Source: an uncultured Clostridia bacterium
GTDB taxonomy: Bacteria > Bacillota > Clostridia > TANB77 > CAG-508
Assembly: GCA_944386415.1 (NCBI GenBank)
Contig: CALXAY010000001.1
Span: 1-64,000 of the forward strand
Direction of reading: 5' to 3'
DNA: 64,000 nt
In this document: positions 41,829-50,922 of the stretch, piece after piece
Position numbering within the stretch: position 1 is the stretch's first letter
Layout of the letters: each line of letters starts with the position of its first letter
Notes under the pieces: model-generated
Databases searched by the model: none
What the model saw: the letters and a program-made list of their open reading frames with translations, nothing else
What the model was told of the DNA's origin: nothing
Program-made: the position numbers and the translations under genes

Positions 41829-42191
41829 ATGTTAAAAGGTTTTGATGAAAATGGAAATATGCAAAATGTAAAAGTAAGTGAAAATGGAGAAGTGCTTGTA
41901 AAAACATCTGGAGAAACTAGTGAAAATCAAGAAGAAACGACATTGAACGCAAGTGTACAAACAGTTGGAACAACAGCTACTACAATTGCAATAAATAAAA
42001 AAGTAACACAAATAGATATAGCAAATTATAGCGAAGAAGCAAATATAACATTAACCGCTGGTGGAGTTAGTGCAGTAATAGGAGCTAATATTGCAACTAC
42101 AATTAAATTAAATAAACAAGTAGATAACATATCTCTAGTTTCTACAGTAGCAGATACTAAAGTACAATTAGTTGTAAGTGGGGTGGAGTAA
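41829..42191 (+). CDS. Beta-rich surface-like phage protein
   Basis: 120 aa after AGGAGGT. Starts KGFDENGNMQNVKVSENGEVLVKT, a segment common in phage baseplate or adhesin-associated proteins, then a Thr/Ala-rich beta domain. Placed after lysis genes, together with the Kelch-like protein; probably virion decoration or receptor binding. Confidence 0.55.
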   Translation: MLKGFDENGNMQNVKVSENGEVLVKTSGETSENQEETTLNASVQTVGTTATTIAINKKVTQIDIANYSEEANITLTAGGVSAVIGANIATTIKLNKQVDNISLVSTVADTKVQLVVSGVE

Positions 42192-42192
42192 T

Positions 42193-43359
42193 ATGGCAAT
42201 TAAATTTTTAAATAAAGGAAATAGCAAAAGTATCCCAAATATCTTTATGCAAGAAATAGAACCTTCTATTAAAAATGGTATATGGCTTAAGAGTTCACAA
42301 ACATTTAATAATTTAATAATCACTGATAAACTGTCTAGTGCCCCAGTATTTACAAATATATATAGTGTTGAAAATTTACCAGAAAATGCTACATATAGTA
42401 ATACACGTTTATTTAAATATAATGGAAATATTTATATAGCTCAAAATAACTTTTTAGGTATATTAAATTTAGAAGATATGACTGTTACACAAGTATATAA
42501 TACCTTACCTTTTACTATACATGAATCAGACTATTATACAAATATAGTAGTAGTTGGTAATGACATTTTTGTAGGAAAAATTTTTTCAAATAAAATTATA
42601 AAATATAACTTGGAAGAAAACACAGTTGAAGATTTTATTACATTACCAAACTCCGGTAGACAATTTACATTGTCTTATTATAACGGAAATCTATATGTAA
42701 TAGTCTACTATAATTTTAGCTTTTTTTATAAAATAAATATATCTCAGAAGATAGTAACAAGTCTAGCTTATCCAGACAATAATGACAATTACCTAAACGG
42801 TACTAATAGTGTTGTAGCAGGCAATAAAATGTATATGTTTTCAGGTGTATCAGCAAATGAGAAAGCATTTTGCTTTGATTTAGATACAGAAATATATGAA
42901 AACTTACCAGACATAGCTATAGAAGATTATGGCTTTAATAGACTATACTATGGTACAGTTTTATATTATAATAATGTTTGTTACATATTAGGTGGAAGTG
43001 AAGGAATAAATGGTATTATAACTTATAACATACAAACTAAAACATACGGTGTAATATCTTCTACAGGATATTCAAACCAAATGGGTATATTTGTAGATAA
43101 TATTGCATACATATTTGAAAGCAAAAAAGTTTCTTTATTAGAAATACCATTCTTGAATTTTAAAGAAAAAAGTATCATTTTAGATATTAGCCAAAATACA
43201 TATACAACTAAATTAGTAGAATATGATACAACTAATATTACTGGCGATATTACATTTAAATTTAATGATGCTAATTATAATGATGCAAGTAATAAATTAA
43301 TACAAACATTACCAACTTACTATGGTAATGGAACAGAATGGATTAAATTTAAAAATTAA
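42193..43359 (+). CDS. Kelch/beta-propeller-like adhesin
   Basis: 388 aa from ATG 42193 with GGGTGGAG 5 nt upstream. Repeated blades of the form RLFKYNGNIYIAQNN, SYYNGNLYVIVYY, VVAGNKMYMFSG, YYNNVCYILGGS with TYxVISSTGY links: a Kelch-type propeller of about six blades, followed by a small C-terminal domain. Possibly a receptor-binding or host-surface protein. Confidence 0.6.
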   Translation: MAIKFLNKGNSKSIPNIFMQEIEPSIKNGIWLKSSQTFNNLIITDKLSSAPVFTNIYSVENLPENATYSNTRLFKYNGNIYIAQNNFLGILNLEDMTVTQVYNTLPFTIHESDYYTNIVVVGNDIFVGKIFSNKIIKYNLEENTVEDFITLPNSGRQFTLSYYNGNLYVIVYYNFSFFYKINISQKIVTSLAYPDNNDNYLNGTNSVVAGNKMYMFSGVSANEKAFCFDLDTEIYENLPDIAIEDYGFNRLYYGTVLYYNNVCYILGGSEGINGIITYNIQTKTYGVISSTGYSNQMGIFVDNIAYIFESKKVSLLEIPFLNFKEKSIILDISQNTYTTKLVEYDTTNITGDITFKFNDANYNDASNKLIQTLPTYYGNGTEWIKFKN

Positions 43360-43404
43360 TTATAACTATATGGTGGAAGAAGTATATATAAAATAATAAG
43401 CATA

Positions 43405-43433
43405 GTAGCTAGAATTATATCTAGCTGCTTTTT
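43405..43433 (+). terminator. Terminator ending the late operon
   Basis: GTAGCTAGA (43405-43413) pairs with TCTAGCTGC (43420-43428), then TTTTT. Confidence 0.85.
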
Positions 43434-43499
43434 CTTCGACAGTTTTCGACACAATATTTTTATAAAATATGATACAATTGTTGAAAGGAGATGATAAAT

Positions 43500-43673
43500 A
43501 TGACAATTCAAGAAGCTTATTTAAAATCTCTTCAGAAAATAAAAGAAGAAAAAATTAAAGACATAAAGGAGTACACAAAGTTAGCAAAAAAAGAAAATCT
43601 TTTAAATGCAACATCACTAGAATATATTTCTAGGAAAGACTTCAATAACTTAATAAAAAACCAGGATATTTAG
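43500..43673 (+). CDS. Small basic protein after late operon, unknown
   Basis: 57 aa from ATG 43500 (AAAGGAG 9 nt upstream; an ATG at 43491 lies on the ribosome binding site). Helical, Lys/Glu-rich. An extended -10-like TGATACAAT precedes it, so it may have its own promoter. Its stop lies in the loop of a bidirectional terminator. Confidence 0.6.
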   Translation: MTIQEAYLKSLQKIKEEKIKDIKEYTKLAKKENLLNATSLEYISRKDFNNLIKNQDI

Positions 43674-43681
43674 TCCTGGTT
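43659..43681. terminator. Bidirectional terminator between convergent genes
   Basis: AACCAGGA (43659-43666) pairs with TCCTGGTT (43674-43681), with A-run on the left and T-rich sequence on the right, suiting both strands. Confidence 0.8.
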
Positions 43682-43912
43682 ATTTTTATTATTATATTTC
43701 TTTTCTAAATAATCTTCTGCTATAATATGTGAATATACAGATATTGCAATTGAAATAGAACATAATATATAACCTAAAATGCTATTGAAACTTTCATAGA
43801 AGAATATAAAAGTAATTCCCCAAACAAAAAAAGTATTAATAGCAAAAATGTATGGAAAAATCTTTTTTAAAAGTTTAGTCAAAAATTCATATATATTATT
43901 ACTTCTATTCAT
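43670..43912 (-). CDS. Two-span membrane protein (leftward cargo gene)
   Basis: 80 aa on the minus strand, with two hydrophobic segments (about 18-36 and 44-62) and a charged tail. Lies 2 nt after the DUF805 gene, so the pair is one leftward operon. Opposite orientation to all neighbours marks it as probable lysogenic cargo. Confidence 0.65.
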   Translation of the reverse strand: MNRSNNIYEFLTKLLKKIFPYIFAINTFFVWGITFIFFYESFNSILGYILCSISIAISVYSHIIAEDYLEKKYNNKNNQD

Positions 43913-43914
43913 AA

Positions 43915-44301
43915 TTATTCTTCCTCCTTAATTAGATTTGTTGTAGGAGGTCTTTGGGTTGGTAATAATAGCAATATTAGTAAAACTATATATACGATAT
44001 AATTAAAAGCAGGAATACCAAAAATAAATAAAACATACACAAATAAAAAATATGGACTTATATTTGCGTCACGTAATCTTTTAATTTGCATGATAATATT
44101 TAATACTAAAAATGAAAAATATAGAAAATCTTGATACCTATCTATGTAGAATCCATAACTGTACATATTTTGAATTACTATACCTAAAAGAAGTAATAAT
44201 AACAAAATTAATAGTGATACTCCAAAAAATATCCAATAATTCTTTCTTGAACAATATTTTGATTCAAATAAATTTGTTATTTTATTTAATACTTTATCCA
44301 T
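43915..44301 (-). CDS. DUF805-like membrane protein (leftward cargo gene)
   Basis: 128 aa. Pattern of DUF805: SRKNYWIFFGVSLLILL at the start, a KRLRDANISPY motif in the middle and hydrophobic helices at about 25-45, 65-80 and 90-115. AGGAGATG precedes the ATG on the minus strand. Such genes next to integrases often act in superinfection exclusion; this is inference. Confidence 0.68.
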   Translation of the reverse strand: MDKVLNKITNLFESKYCSRKNYWIFFGVSLLILLLLLLLGIVIQNMYSYGFYIDRYQDFLYFSFLVLNIIMQIKRLRDANISPYFLFVYVLFIFGIPAFNYIVYIVLLILLLLPTQRPPTTNLIKEEE

Positions 44302-44415
44302 TGTAACATCTCCTAATATTTTCTTTAGTTTATTTTTTTTATTATATCATTATGAATTATAAATTTCTATATTTTTTGATATTTTTAGATATTTTTTATG
44401 AAACATTGATAATCA

Positions 44416-44444
44416 TTTACAAAAATCCTTTTTTTTGTTATAAT
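44416..44444 (+). promoter_or_regulatory. Strong promoter for the HTH-AbrB regulator
   Basis: TTTACA (44416-44421), 17 nt, TATAAT (44439-44444) with an extended TGT just before the -10. Lies back to back with the leftward DUF805 operon. Confidence 0.7.
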
Positions 44445-44485
44445 ATATTAAATTTAATGTTTTATATAAAATAGAGGTAACAAAA

Positions 44486-44800
44486 ATGGAAAAGGAAAAA
44501 TTAAAGGAAGAATGTATAAAACTATTTCTTAGTGGAAAAAGTTACACAGAGATAGCAAAACTGACCAACTATTCGAGGCAACATGTATCAAATTTAATAA
44601 AAAATGATAAAAGAATAAAAGAAAAGTTAAATAATAAAACTGTTAAAGTCTATAAATTAAAAAATAGATCCAGAATGAATATACCAATAAATGCGGAATT
44701 TTTAAGAAAAATAGGTGTTAGTAAGAATTGTGAAAAGGAAGATTTTGTTGAAGTTCATTTAGACGAAAAAAATAAAATAATAACAATAAAAAAATTGTAA
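44486..44800 (+). CDS. HTH plus AbrB-like regulator, lysogeny candidate
   Basis: 104 aa after AGAGGTA. N-terminal helix-turn-helix (SGKSYTEIAKLTNYSRQHVSNLI, about 16-38) of the Hin/Trp-repressor type, and a C-terminal swapped-hairpin AbrB-like part (RSRMNIPINAEFLRKIGV...EKNKIITIKK, about 64-104). The two DNA-binding modules in one chain, its own strong promoter and position before the integrase suggest a lysogeny regulator. No classical CI repressor is present. Confidence 0.65.
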   Translation: MEKEKLKEECIKLFLSGKSYTEIAKLTNYSRQHVSNLIKNDKRIKEKLNNKTVKVYKLKNRSRMNIPINAEFLRKIGVSKNCEKEDFVEVHLDEKNKIITIKKL

Positions 44801-44802
44801 AA

Positions 44803-44839
44803 TGTGTAAGAAATAATATATTTACTTACATATTTTTTT
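44803..44839 (+). terminator. Terminator after the regulator
   Basis: TGTGTAAG (44803-44810) pairs with CTTACATA (44825-44832), then seven T. It insulates the regulator from integrase. Confidence 0.8.
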
Positions 44840-44847
44840 ACCCTCAC

Positions 44848-44876
44848 TTGCATTTGCACTGTGCTTATGTTATTAT
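44848..44876 (+). promoter_or_regulatory. Integrase promoter
   Basis: TTGCAT (44848-44853), 17 nt, TATTAT (44871-44876) with TGT immediately before, an extended -10. GGGGGTG follows as the integrase ribosome binding site. Confidence 0.65.
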
Positions 44877-44897
44877 GTAAAGTATGGGGGTGAAAAA

Positions 44898-45893
44898 ATG
44901 AAATTAAATTATTTTGAAATACCAGAAATACTAAAAAATTTTTTAAATTATTTATTAGGTATAAAAGGATATTCAATAAATACTGCAGAAGCTTATTGCG
45001 GAGATTTACTTATGTTTTTTCACTTTATAAACGAATATCTTAACTTTAATATTTCTATAATGAAATTTAATGCTTTAATATTATTTCAAGTAAAAAAAAG
45101 TGATGTTATAGCTTTTTTAGTTCATTGTGGCTTTTCAAAAGATAATTCTGCTAATACAAGGCAACGTAAACTTGCAGCTATAAGAACATTTTATTGTTGG
45201 CTAATTACTACGACTCCAGGAGGTTATAATCAAGAAAACCCAACAAGAGAAATACCTAATATAGAAAAGATAGAAAAAATACCTAGACATCTGTCATTAG
45301 ATCAAGCTAAAAAGATTCAAGAAATATTTACAATAAAAAATTCAAGATTTCCTATAAGAAACAATGCAATAATCTCTACTTTTCTATCAACTGGTGCAAG
45401 AGCTTCTGAATTAATAAATGCAAATTTAAAAGATGTAAATTTAAAAAATAATACATTAACCGTAATAGGAAAAGGAAATAATGAAAGAATATTATATCTA
45501 AATAAGACTTGTAAAGAAAAATTAAATAAATATATCGAGCAAAGAAATAGAAATAAAAAAGTAATTAGTCTTAATGAACCATTATTCTTAAATAAAAACG
45601 GCTCTAGGATTGGTATAGATTGCGTAGAGAATATTTGTGAAAAAGCTTTTGAACTCATGGGACTTAGTAATTGTGGATATACAACACATACATTAAGACA
45701 TACAGCAGCAAGCATGATATATATATACGTAACACAAAATATTTTAGTATTAAAAGAATTTTTAGGTCATAAAAGTGTTGCAACAACACAAATATATACT
45801 CATATTTATAACGAACATATAAAGGAAGCTGTGGATAAAAATCCATTAAATAATTTTGAAAAAACTGCAAATAGGGAAGAGGAGGTAGCGTAA
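44898..45893 (+). CDS. Tyrosine recombinase (phage integrase)
   Basis: 331 aa. N-terminal SAM-like core-binding domain (about 8-110), then the catalytic domain with Arg168 (GARASELI), Lys192 (GKGNNER), His264 and Arg267 (HTLRH), His291 (LGHKS) and nucleophile Tyr300 (QIYTH). XerC/D-like size without an arm-binding domain. It catalyses integration and, with a directionality factor, excision at the att sites found at 2335 and 46386. Confidence 0.92.
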   Translation: MKLNYFEIPEILKNFLNYLLGIKGYSINTAEAYCGDLLMFFHFINEYLNFNISIMKFNALILFQVKKSDVIAFLVHCGFSKDNSANTRQRKLAAIRTFYCWLITTTPGGYNQENPTREIPNIEKIEKIPRHLSLDQAKKIQEIFTIKNSRFPIRNNAIISTFLSTGARASELINANLKDVNLKNNTLTVIGKGNNERILYLNKTCKEKLNKYIEQRNRNKKVISLNEPLFLNKNGSRIGIDCVENICEKAFELMGLSNCGYTTHTLRHTAASMIYIYVTQNILVLKEFLGHKSVATTQIYTHIYNEHIKEAVDKNPLNNFEKTANREEEVA

Positions 45894-45894
45894 A

Positions 45895-46170
45895 TTGAAC
45901 AAGTTGGATTTTGATATAAATTCTATTAAAAAAAATAAAATAGAATTATTAAATTGTCAAGTAGATTTAATTTTAAGAAGTTTAGAATTTTATTCATATA
46001 CATATAATTATATTTATCCAAGACGAGGAAAATCTGAAACTTTAGAAGAAAATTTAAGAAAAAATTTAGTTCGTGATACTTATCATCAAATTACTAGTCA
46101 ATTACATATTAACGAACATATTTACGATGATTATAATAAGTTTAAAAAAGATTTTGAAAAAGTTGCGTAA
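45895..46170 (+). CDS. Small protein after integrase, possible excision factor
   Basis: 91 aa from TTG 45895, 1 nt after the integrase stop, with GAGGAGG upstream. Helical and basic (YIYPRRGKSETLEENLRKNLVRD). Location suggests a partner of integrase, but no Xis family is recognised. Confidence 0.55.
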   Translation: MNKLDFDINSIKKNKIELLNCQVDLILRSLEFYSYTYNYIYPRRGKSETLEENLRKNLVRDTYHQITSQLHINEHIYDDYNKFKKDFEKVA

Positions 46171-46176
46171 AATCTA

Positions 46177-46205
46177 TTGACAGCGAAAAAAAAATATGAT
46201 ATTAA
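46177..46205 (+). promoter_or_regulatory. Promoter-like site pointing across the att junction
   Basis: TTGACA (46177-46182), 17 nt, TATTAA (46200-46205), a near-consensus -35. It would transcribe through the att site towards the next copy's terminator (46432-46466) and XRE gene. Confidence 0.5.
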
Positions 46206-46242
46206 AATAATAATAAATTTTGATTAGTATTCTATGAAAAAA

Positions 46243-46278
46243 CGACGCATGAAAATCAAAAATAAGCCGATTTAATTT
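46243..46278. other. Phage-end motif shared with the left flank
   Basis: CGACGCATGAAAATC...TTTAATTT matches 1936-1971 in 29 of 36 positions, lying 107 nt left of the junction here and 363 nt left of it in the host flank. Possibly an integrase arm or host-factor site, or a scar of a related element. Confidence 0.55.
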
Positions 46279-46373
46279 TTAAGACGACAAGTTATATTAA
46301 TAAAAAATAGCTTGAAATAAGGTATTTTAGAGATATTTATTATTTTGAAGGAATATAGGTCTCTATATTTTTT

Positions 46374-46401
46374 CTCCTATTCTTGTTTGCACAAAAGATT
46401 G
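46374..46401. other. Phage-phage att junction between tandem copies
   Basis: Same core as at 2335 but with TGTTTGCACAAAAGA, so the left arm is phage DNA. It is the attP-type junction expected between tandem prophages. Confidence 0.7.
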
Positions 46402-46431
46402 ATTAATCGGTTATAAATGTAAAATAAATTT

Positions 46432-46466
46432 ACACATAGAATACAAAAAAATTCTATGTGTTTTTT
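46432..46466 (+). terminator. Terminator before XRE gene, copy 2
   Basis: Same hairpin as 2381-2415; here it stands between the integrase end of copy 1 and the early genes of copy 2. Confidence 0.8.
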
Positions 46467-46487
46467 ATTATTTAAAGGAGTGAAAAA

Positions 46488-46679
46488 ATGTTAAGCGAGA
46501 ATTTAAAAAATGCGAGAGAGAAACAAAGATATACAGTAAAAGAGCTTAGTCAATTAACTGGGGTATCAGAGTCTACTATTAATAATATAGAAAACGGTAG
46601 AAACGAAAACCCAGGAATACAAGTACTTATAGAATTATCTAAAGTACTTAAAGTGGCTGTAAGTAAATTGATTAAATAA
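46488..46679 (+). CDS. XRE-family regulator, copy 2
   Basis: Same 63-aa protein as at 2437; in this place it lies 0.3 kb after the integrase operon, which is the arrangement in the circular phage. Confidence 0.85.
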   Translation: MLSENLKNAREKQRYTVKELSQLTGVSESTINNIENGRNENPGIQVLIELSKVLKVAVSKLIK

Positions 46680-46841
46680 AATAAAAAAACTATACGAACC
46701 TAGACAGAAAGGAACTTCGTATAGTTTAGTTGCAATTGATGAACTATTTTTCTTATAGCAAAAAAATTAAAACTTGTCAAGGGGGTGGTTATATTGTGCT
46801 AAGAAATATAACTGAGAGTAAAAAACAAAGGAGTATGAAGT

Positions 46842-47210
46842 ATGGCGAGAAAGAGAATGATAGACCCTAACTTTTGGACTGATGAAAAACTAGGCAAATG
46901 TTCAATTCAAGAAAGATTATTGTTTATGGGGCTTATAAGCAATGCTAATGATGAGGGGTATGGAAGAGCTAATTCAAAATTAATAAAAGCTACAATTTTT
47001 CCTTATGATGATATAGAAAATGATGAATTAGAAAAATGGCTAAATCATTTAATAGAATTTAATATGGTAGTTATTTTTGAATATGACAAACAAAAATATT
47101 ATTACATACCTAATTTTTTAAAACACCAAACAATAAATAAACCTACTAAATCAACGTTTCCACATATTGAAGATGAACGGTGTTGTAGTACTACGGTAGT
47201 CCTACTGTAA
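46842..47210 (+). pseudogene. Replisome organizer N-terminal part, copy 2
   Basis: Carries the same early TAA (47208-47210) in the loop of the same hairpin as 2791-3159, so the break predates the duplication. Confidence 0.7.
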
Positions 47211-47620
47211 AACTACCGCCTAAAAGAAAAGAAAAGAATATAAAAGAAAAAGAAGTAAAAGAGAATATAAAAGAAAATAATTTTGATGAAATTATTGAAA
47301 ACAATTTCTCTGACAAAGAAGTTATTGATTGTGTAAAAGAATTTATTAAAATGCGTAAAGCTATTAAAAAACCGTTAACTCAAAGAGGATTAGAGCTGAT
47401 GATTAAAAAGTTATATGGGTTTACAACAAACATTGATGAGCAAATAGAAATATTAAATAATTCCATTATGAACAATTGGCAAGGTATATTTCCACTAAAA
47501 AAAGATATTAGAAATATTAACAAAGGGAGTTTCAATGATTTTAAAGAATTATGGGAGGAGGCAAAAAAAGAAGATGAACAAGCAGGAAACAGCACAGATA
47601 ATAGCTTTACTAGCTGGTAA
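47189..47620 (+). pseudogene. Replisome organizer C-terminal part, copy 2
   Basis: Detached -1 frame, as at 3138-3569. Confidence 0.65.
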
Positions 47621-48131
47621 TTATAATAACATTGCTGAAAAGACCAAAGAACAAAAGCAAATGATGATAAACACATGGTACGAATGTTTAAATGATTTAG
47701 AATACAAGCTAGTTTTGCAAGCAGTAAAGAAAACAATAATGACAAGCCCATATCCACCAACGATACATGACATTAGAAAAAATGCAATGGAGTTAGTAAA
47801 TCCGTCTACTCAAAAAACAGCCATAGAGGCTTGGAGTGAAGCTTACGGAATGATTTGCAATGGTATTTATATGACTGAAGAACAATTTAATGAACATAGT
47901 CCAGAAGTAAAAAGATTTTTTGGTAATGTTGCTCAAGTAAGGGAATTAGCTAAGACTAATACAGATACAGTAAATACTGTTACAAAAGGTCAATTTTTAA
48001 AGCAATATGAAATACTTGTAAAAAGAACAAAAGAGCAAAAATTGTTGCCAGAGCAAATGCAAAACATTATAGGAAAATTAGCTAACAAAATGGATATTAA
48101 AAAGCTTGATGAAAAAAATAGAGATAATTAG
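47574..48131 (+). CDS. G39P-like helicase loader, copy 2
   Basis: Same protein as 3523-4080. Confidence 0.75.
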   Translation: MNKQETAQIIALLAGNYNNIAEKTKEQKQMMINTWYECLNDLEYKLVLQAVKKTIMTSPYPPTIHDIRKNAMELVNPSTQKTAIEAWSEAYGMICNGIYMTEEQFNEHSPEVKRFFGNVAQVRELAKTNTDTVNTVTKGQFLKQYEILVKRTKEQKLLPEQMQNIIGKLANKMDIKKLDEKNRDN

Positions 48132-48231
48132 CGAAAGCTAAAAATCTCTATGTATTCCAAAAAACTATACCGAAAGGTCATTTGGAAAATTTAGCATAAA
48201 AAAAGCATATCAAAAAGGAGTAAAAAAATCA

Positions 48232-48396
48232 ATGGAAAAATTTATTTTAGTGCCATACGAATTACAAGGAAAAAACGGAAAGATAGTAGTTAAAGAAGGA
48301 AAAACAGAGGAAGAAATAAAAGAATTTTGTGTAATAGATTGTTTAGAAAAAGATATTGAGAAATTAGCAAAGGAAGTGAATTTGGAAAATGAGTGA
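48232..48396 (+). CDS. Small acidic protein, copy 2
   Basis: Same 54-aa protein as 4181-4345. Confidence 0.62.
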   Translation: MEKFILVPYELQGKNGKIVVKEGKTEEEIKEFCVIDCLEKDIEKLAKEVNLENE

Positions 48397-48892
48397 TATT
48401 AGATTATATGAAATACCAAAGAAATTTGAAGATTTAATGACAAAAGCAGAAGAAGGAGAATTAACACAAGAAGAATACGACTGTATAGGAACTGAGATAG
48501 CCGTAGAGCTACAAAAAAAGAGTACGAGCATAATTGGATATTATCAAAACAAAAATGCTTTTATTGACGCAATAGACTTACAAATTAAAAGATTACAAGA
48601 AATAAAAAAAGCTGAACAAAACAACTTAGATAGATTTAAGAAATATGTAAAAGACAATATGGAAAGAATGCAATTAACAAAAATTGAAACAGAACTAGGT
48701 ACTTTATTTATTGCTAAAAGTCCAGCTACAGTTGAGGTAATAGACCAAGAACAAGTTCCAGATAAATTTTTAAGAGTTAAAACAAATATTGAAGTTGATA
48801 AAACAGCAATTAAAAAGAACTTTAAAGAAACAGGAGAAGTACCTGATGGAATTAGAATTGCAACAAACAATACAAGTTTAAGAATTAAATAG
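48389..48892 (+). CDS. Gp157-family protein, copy 2
   Basis: Same protein as 4338-4841. Confidence 0.8.
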   Translation: MSDIRLYEIPKKFEDLMTKAEEGELTQEEYDCIGTEIAVELQKKSTSIIGYYQNKNAFIDAIDLQIKRLQEIKKAEQNNLDRFKKYVKDNMERMQLTKIETELGTLFIAKSPATVEVIDQEQVPDKFLRVKTNIEVDKTAIKKNFKETGEVPDGIRIATNNTSLRIK

Positions 48893-48905
48893 GAGGATTA
48901 GAAAT

Positions 48906-49661
48906 ATGGAAAATGAAACTGAAAACGAAAACCTGAAAATATACAACCAAATAAAATCAGTTCCTGATAATGCTAAGAAAAAAATAGCAGGTGGAAGATT
49001 AAAGGGAATGACTGATATAAAGCCAATGTGGAGAATAGAAAAACTAACAGAAATGTTTGGAGTATGTGGTTTTGGTTGGAAAACTAATATAAAAAACAAA
49101 GAAATAATTGAAGGTGCTAATGGAGAGAAAATAGCAATAGTGGATATAGATTTATATGTTAAGATAGGCGACAAATGGTCAGAGGCAATTGAAGGAACAG
49201 GTGGAAGTAGTCTTATATCTAAAGAAAAGTCAGGAGAAAATATAAGATATTATACAAGTGATGAATGTTTTAAAATGGCATATACTGATGCATTATCTGT
49301 TGCTTGTAAATCTTTAGGAATGGGAGCAGATGTCTACTGGGGAGATAGCAAATATAATGACAAACCAAAAAAAGATAATGATAAAACACCATCAGTGAAT
49401 GATAAACCAATTAATAGAGTAACAGAAACAGAAGCAAAAGCAGCTTATGCACTTATGATAAGAAAAGGTTGCGACGTAGTAAAAGATTTACAACATAACT
49501 TTGGAATAAGCAATACTAAAGATTTAACTAAGCAACAATACATAATGATGTTAAAAAGCTTAAACAAATTACCTGATAAGAAACCACAAGAAGAATTAGA
49601 CTCTAATGATAAAAGGCAATATGATGGTGGACGGACAAGCATAAAGGAGTTGTTAGTATGA
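48906..49661 (+). CDS. Rad52-like annealing protein, copy 2
   Basis: Same protein as 4855-5610. Two expressed copies could favour recombination between the tandem genomes. Confidence 0.62.
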   Translation: MENETENENLKIYNQIKSVPDNAKKKIAGGRLKGMTDIKPMWRIEKLTEMFGVCGFGWKTNIKNKEIIEGANGEKIAIVDIDLYVKIGDKWSEAIEGTGGSSLISKEKSGENIRYYTSDECFKMAYTDALSVACKSLGMGADVYWGDSKYNDKPKKDNDKTPSVNDKPINRVTETEAKAAYALMIRKGCDVVKDLQHNFGISNTKDLTKQQYIMMLKSLNKLPDKKPQEELDSNDKRQYDGGRTSIKELLV

Positions 49662-50215
49662 AAACTACTGGACAAATAACAGATGTATCTATTAATTTTA
49701 AAAATTCTAAAGGAAAAATAGTTTTAGATATAAATACAAAGAATGTTGAAACATTAGATTTGTTAGATAAGTTAAGAAATAAGGAACTTGATATAGAAAT
49801 AAAGCAACATAGAGAGAAAAGAAGCGGACGAGCTAATAGATATTTTTGGCAACTTCTTGGAGAATTATGCGAAATGCAAAATATAAATCCAGTAGAAGAT
49901 TATAAAAGACGTGTCAAAGAACTAGGCATATTTAGAACAACTAGGATAGAAGCTACAGATTTTGAAACTTTGAAAAAAAGCTGGGAGAACTGGGGCGAAG
50001 CTTGGTTTTGTGAAAAAGCAGATACAGAAATAATAAATGAATTAGAGTTTTATATAGTGAATTTATATTATGGATCTAGTTCATTTAATACAAAACAAAT
50101 GTCAAGATTAATAGATGGAGTAGTACAAGATTGTAAAGCTTGTGGAATAGAAACAAAACCGCAGCAAGAAATTGACAGTTTACTAGAAGAATGGGAGGAA
50201 GAGCATAAGAAGTGA
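49658..50215 (+). CDS. YGSS-type recombination protein, copy 2
   Basis: Same protein as 5607-6164. Confidence 0.5.
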   Translation: MKTTGQITDVSINFKNSKGKIVLDINTKNVETLDLLDKLRNKELDIEIKQHREKRSGRANRYFWQLLGELCEMQNINPVEDYKRRVKELGIFRTTRIEATDFETLKKSWENWGEAWFCEKADTEIINELEFYIVNLYYGSSSFNTKQMSRLIDGVVQDCKACGIETKPQQEIDSLLEEWEEEHKK

Positions 50216-50496
50216 AAGAGAAATGCATAATGCCAGAAGATTTACTATGGGAAACAGAAAGATTTGAAGGAAGTCATAGACATGAATGTTTTGGAGGAGC
50301 TAATAGAAAGTTAAGTATAGAAGATGGGTTAGTAATATTTCTAAGCCCACAAATACACAATATGGGAGATGACGGTATTCATTATAACAAAGAGTTTATG
50401 GACTATGTACATAGAATAGCACAACAAACCTGGCAAGACTATTATGGAAAAACAAAAGAAGATTTTATTAAAAAGTATGGCAAGAATTATTTATAG
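50212..50496 (+). CDS. Small HNH-like nuclease, copy 2
   Basis: Same protein as 6161-6445, GTG start. Confidence 0.6.
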   Translation: MKEKCIMPEDLLWETERFEGSHRHECFGGANRKLSIEDGLVIFLSPQIHNMGDDGIHYNKEFMDYVHRIAQQTWQDYYGKTKEDFIKKYGKNYL

Positions 50497-50511
50497 GAGG
50501 TAAAGAAGAAA

Positions 50512-50922
50512 TTGGAAAAAGAAGTAATTGAAAAAATGATGAGAGAAGCTTGCGAAAGTTATATTCAAGATTATGATTTTAGATATTTAGTAAAAGAAGT
50601 CGTAAGAGAAAAGATGGAAAAAAGAGTTGAAAGCTGTGTCAACGAAAGAATAGACGAAGAAATAAAAAAGGTTTTAGATGAACCTGTTCATATAGACAAT
50701 GGGTGGGGAGATAGAAGAGATTATGATAGTTTTGAAGATTTATTCAAACAAACATTTAATAAAAAGTTATCAAATGATTGGAAAATGAACGAAACAATAA
50801 AAAGAACAATAGAAGATAGAGTAGATGAATTAGTAAAGAAGAAATCAAAAGAATTAGCAGGAAAAATACAAGACCTAATATTAAGTGAAATAATAAAAGA
50901 CGAGGAGAAAAAAGATGTATAG
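50512..50922 (+). CDS. Helical charged protein, copy 2
   Basis: Same protein as 6461-6871, TTG start. Confidence 0.6.
   Translation: MEKEVIEKMMREACESYIQDYDFRYLVKEVVREKMEKRVESCVNERIDEEIKKVLDEPVHIDNGWGDRRDYDSFEDLFKQTFNKKLSNDWKMNETIKRTIEDRVDELVKKKSKELAGKIQDLILSEIIKDEEKKDV

Larger units (their letters stand above)
2335..46385. mobile_element. Complete temperate podovirus-like prophage, copy 1
   Basis: One full 44,051-bp phage unit, defined by the constant offset between its first 17.6 kb and 46386-64000. It has an early replication and recombination block, packaging, capsid, short-tail and ejection genes, lysis genes and an integrase at its right end. No gene for a tail tube, tape measure or sheath was seen. 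Confidence 0.88.

Noticed and set aside
44112..44306. Plus-strand frame inside the DUF805 gene
   Set aside because: Antisense to a clear membrane-protein gene with good start signals on the minus strand.
2335..46385. Long-tailed (siphovirus) prophage
   Set aside because: No major tail protein, tape measure or tail assembly genes; Gp157 is found in many phage types and is not evidence of a long tail.
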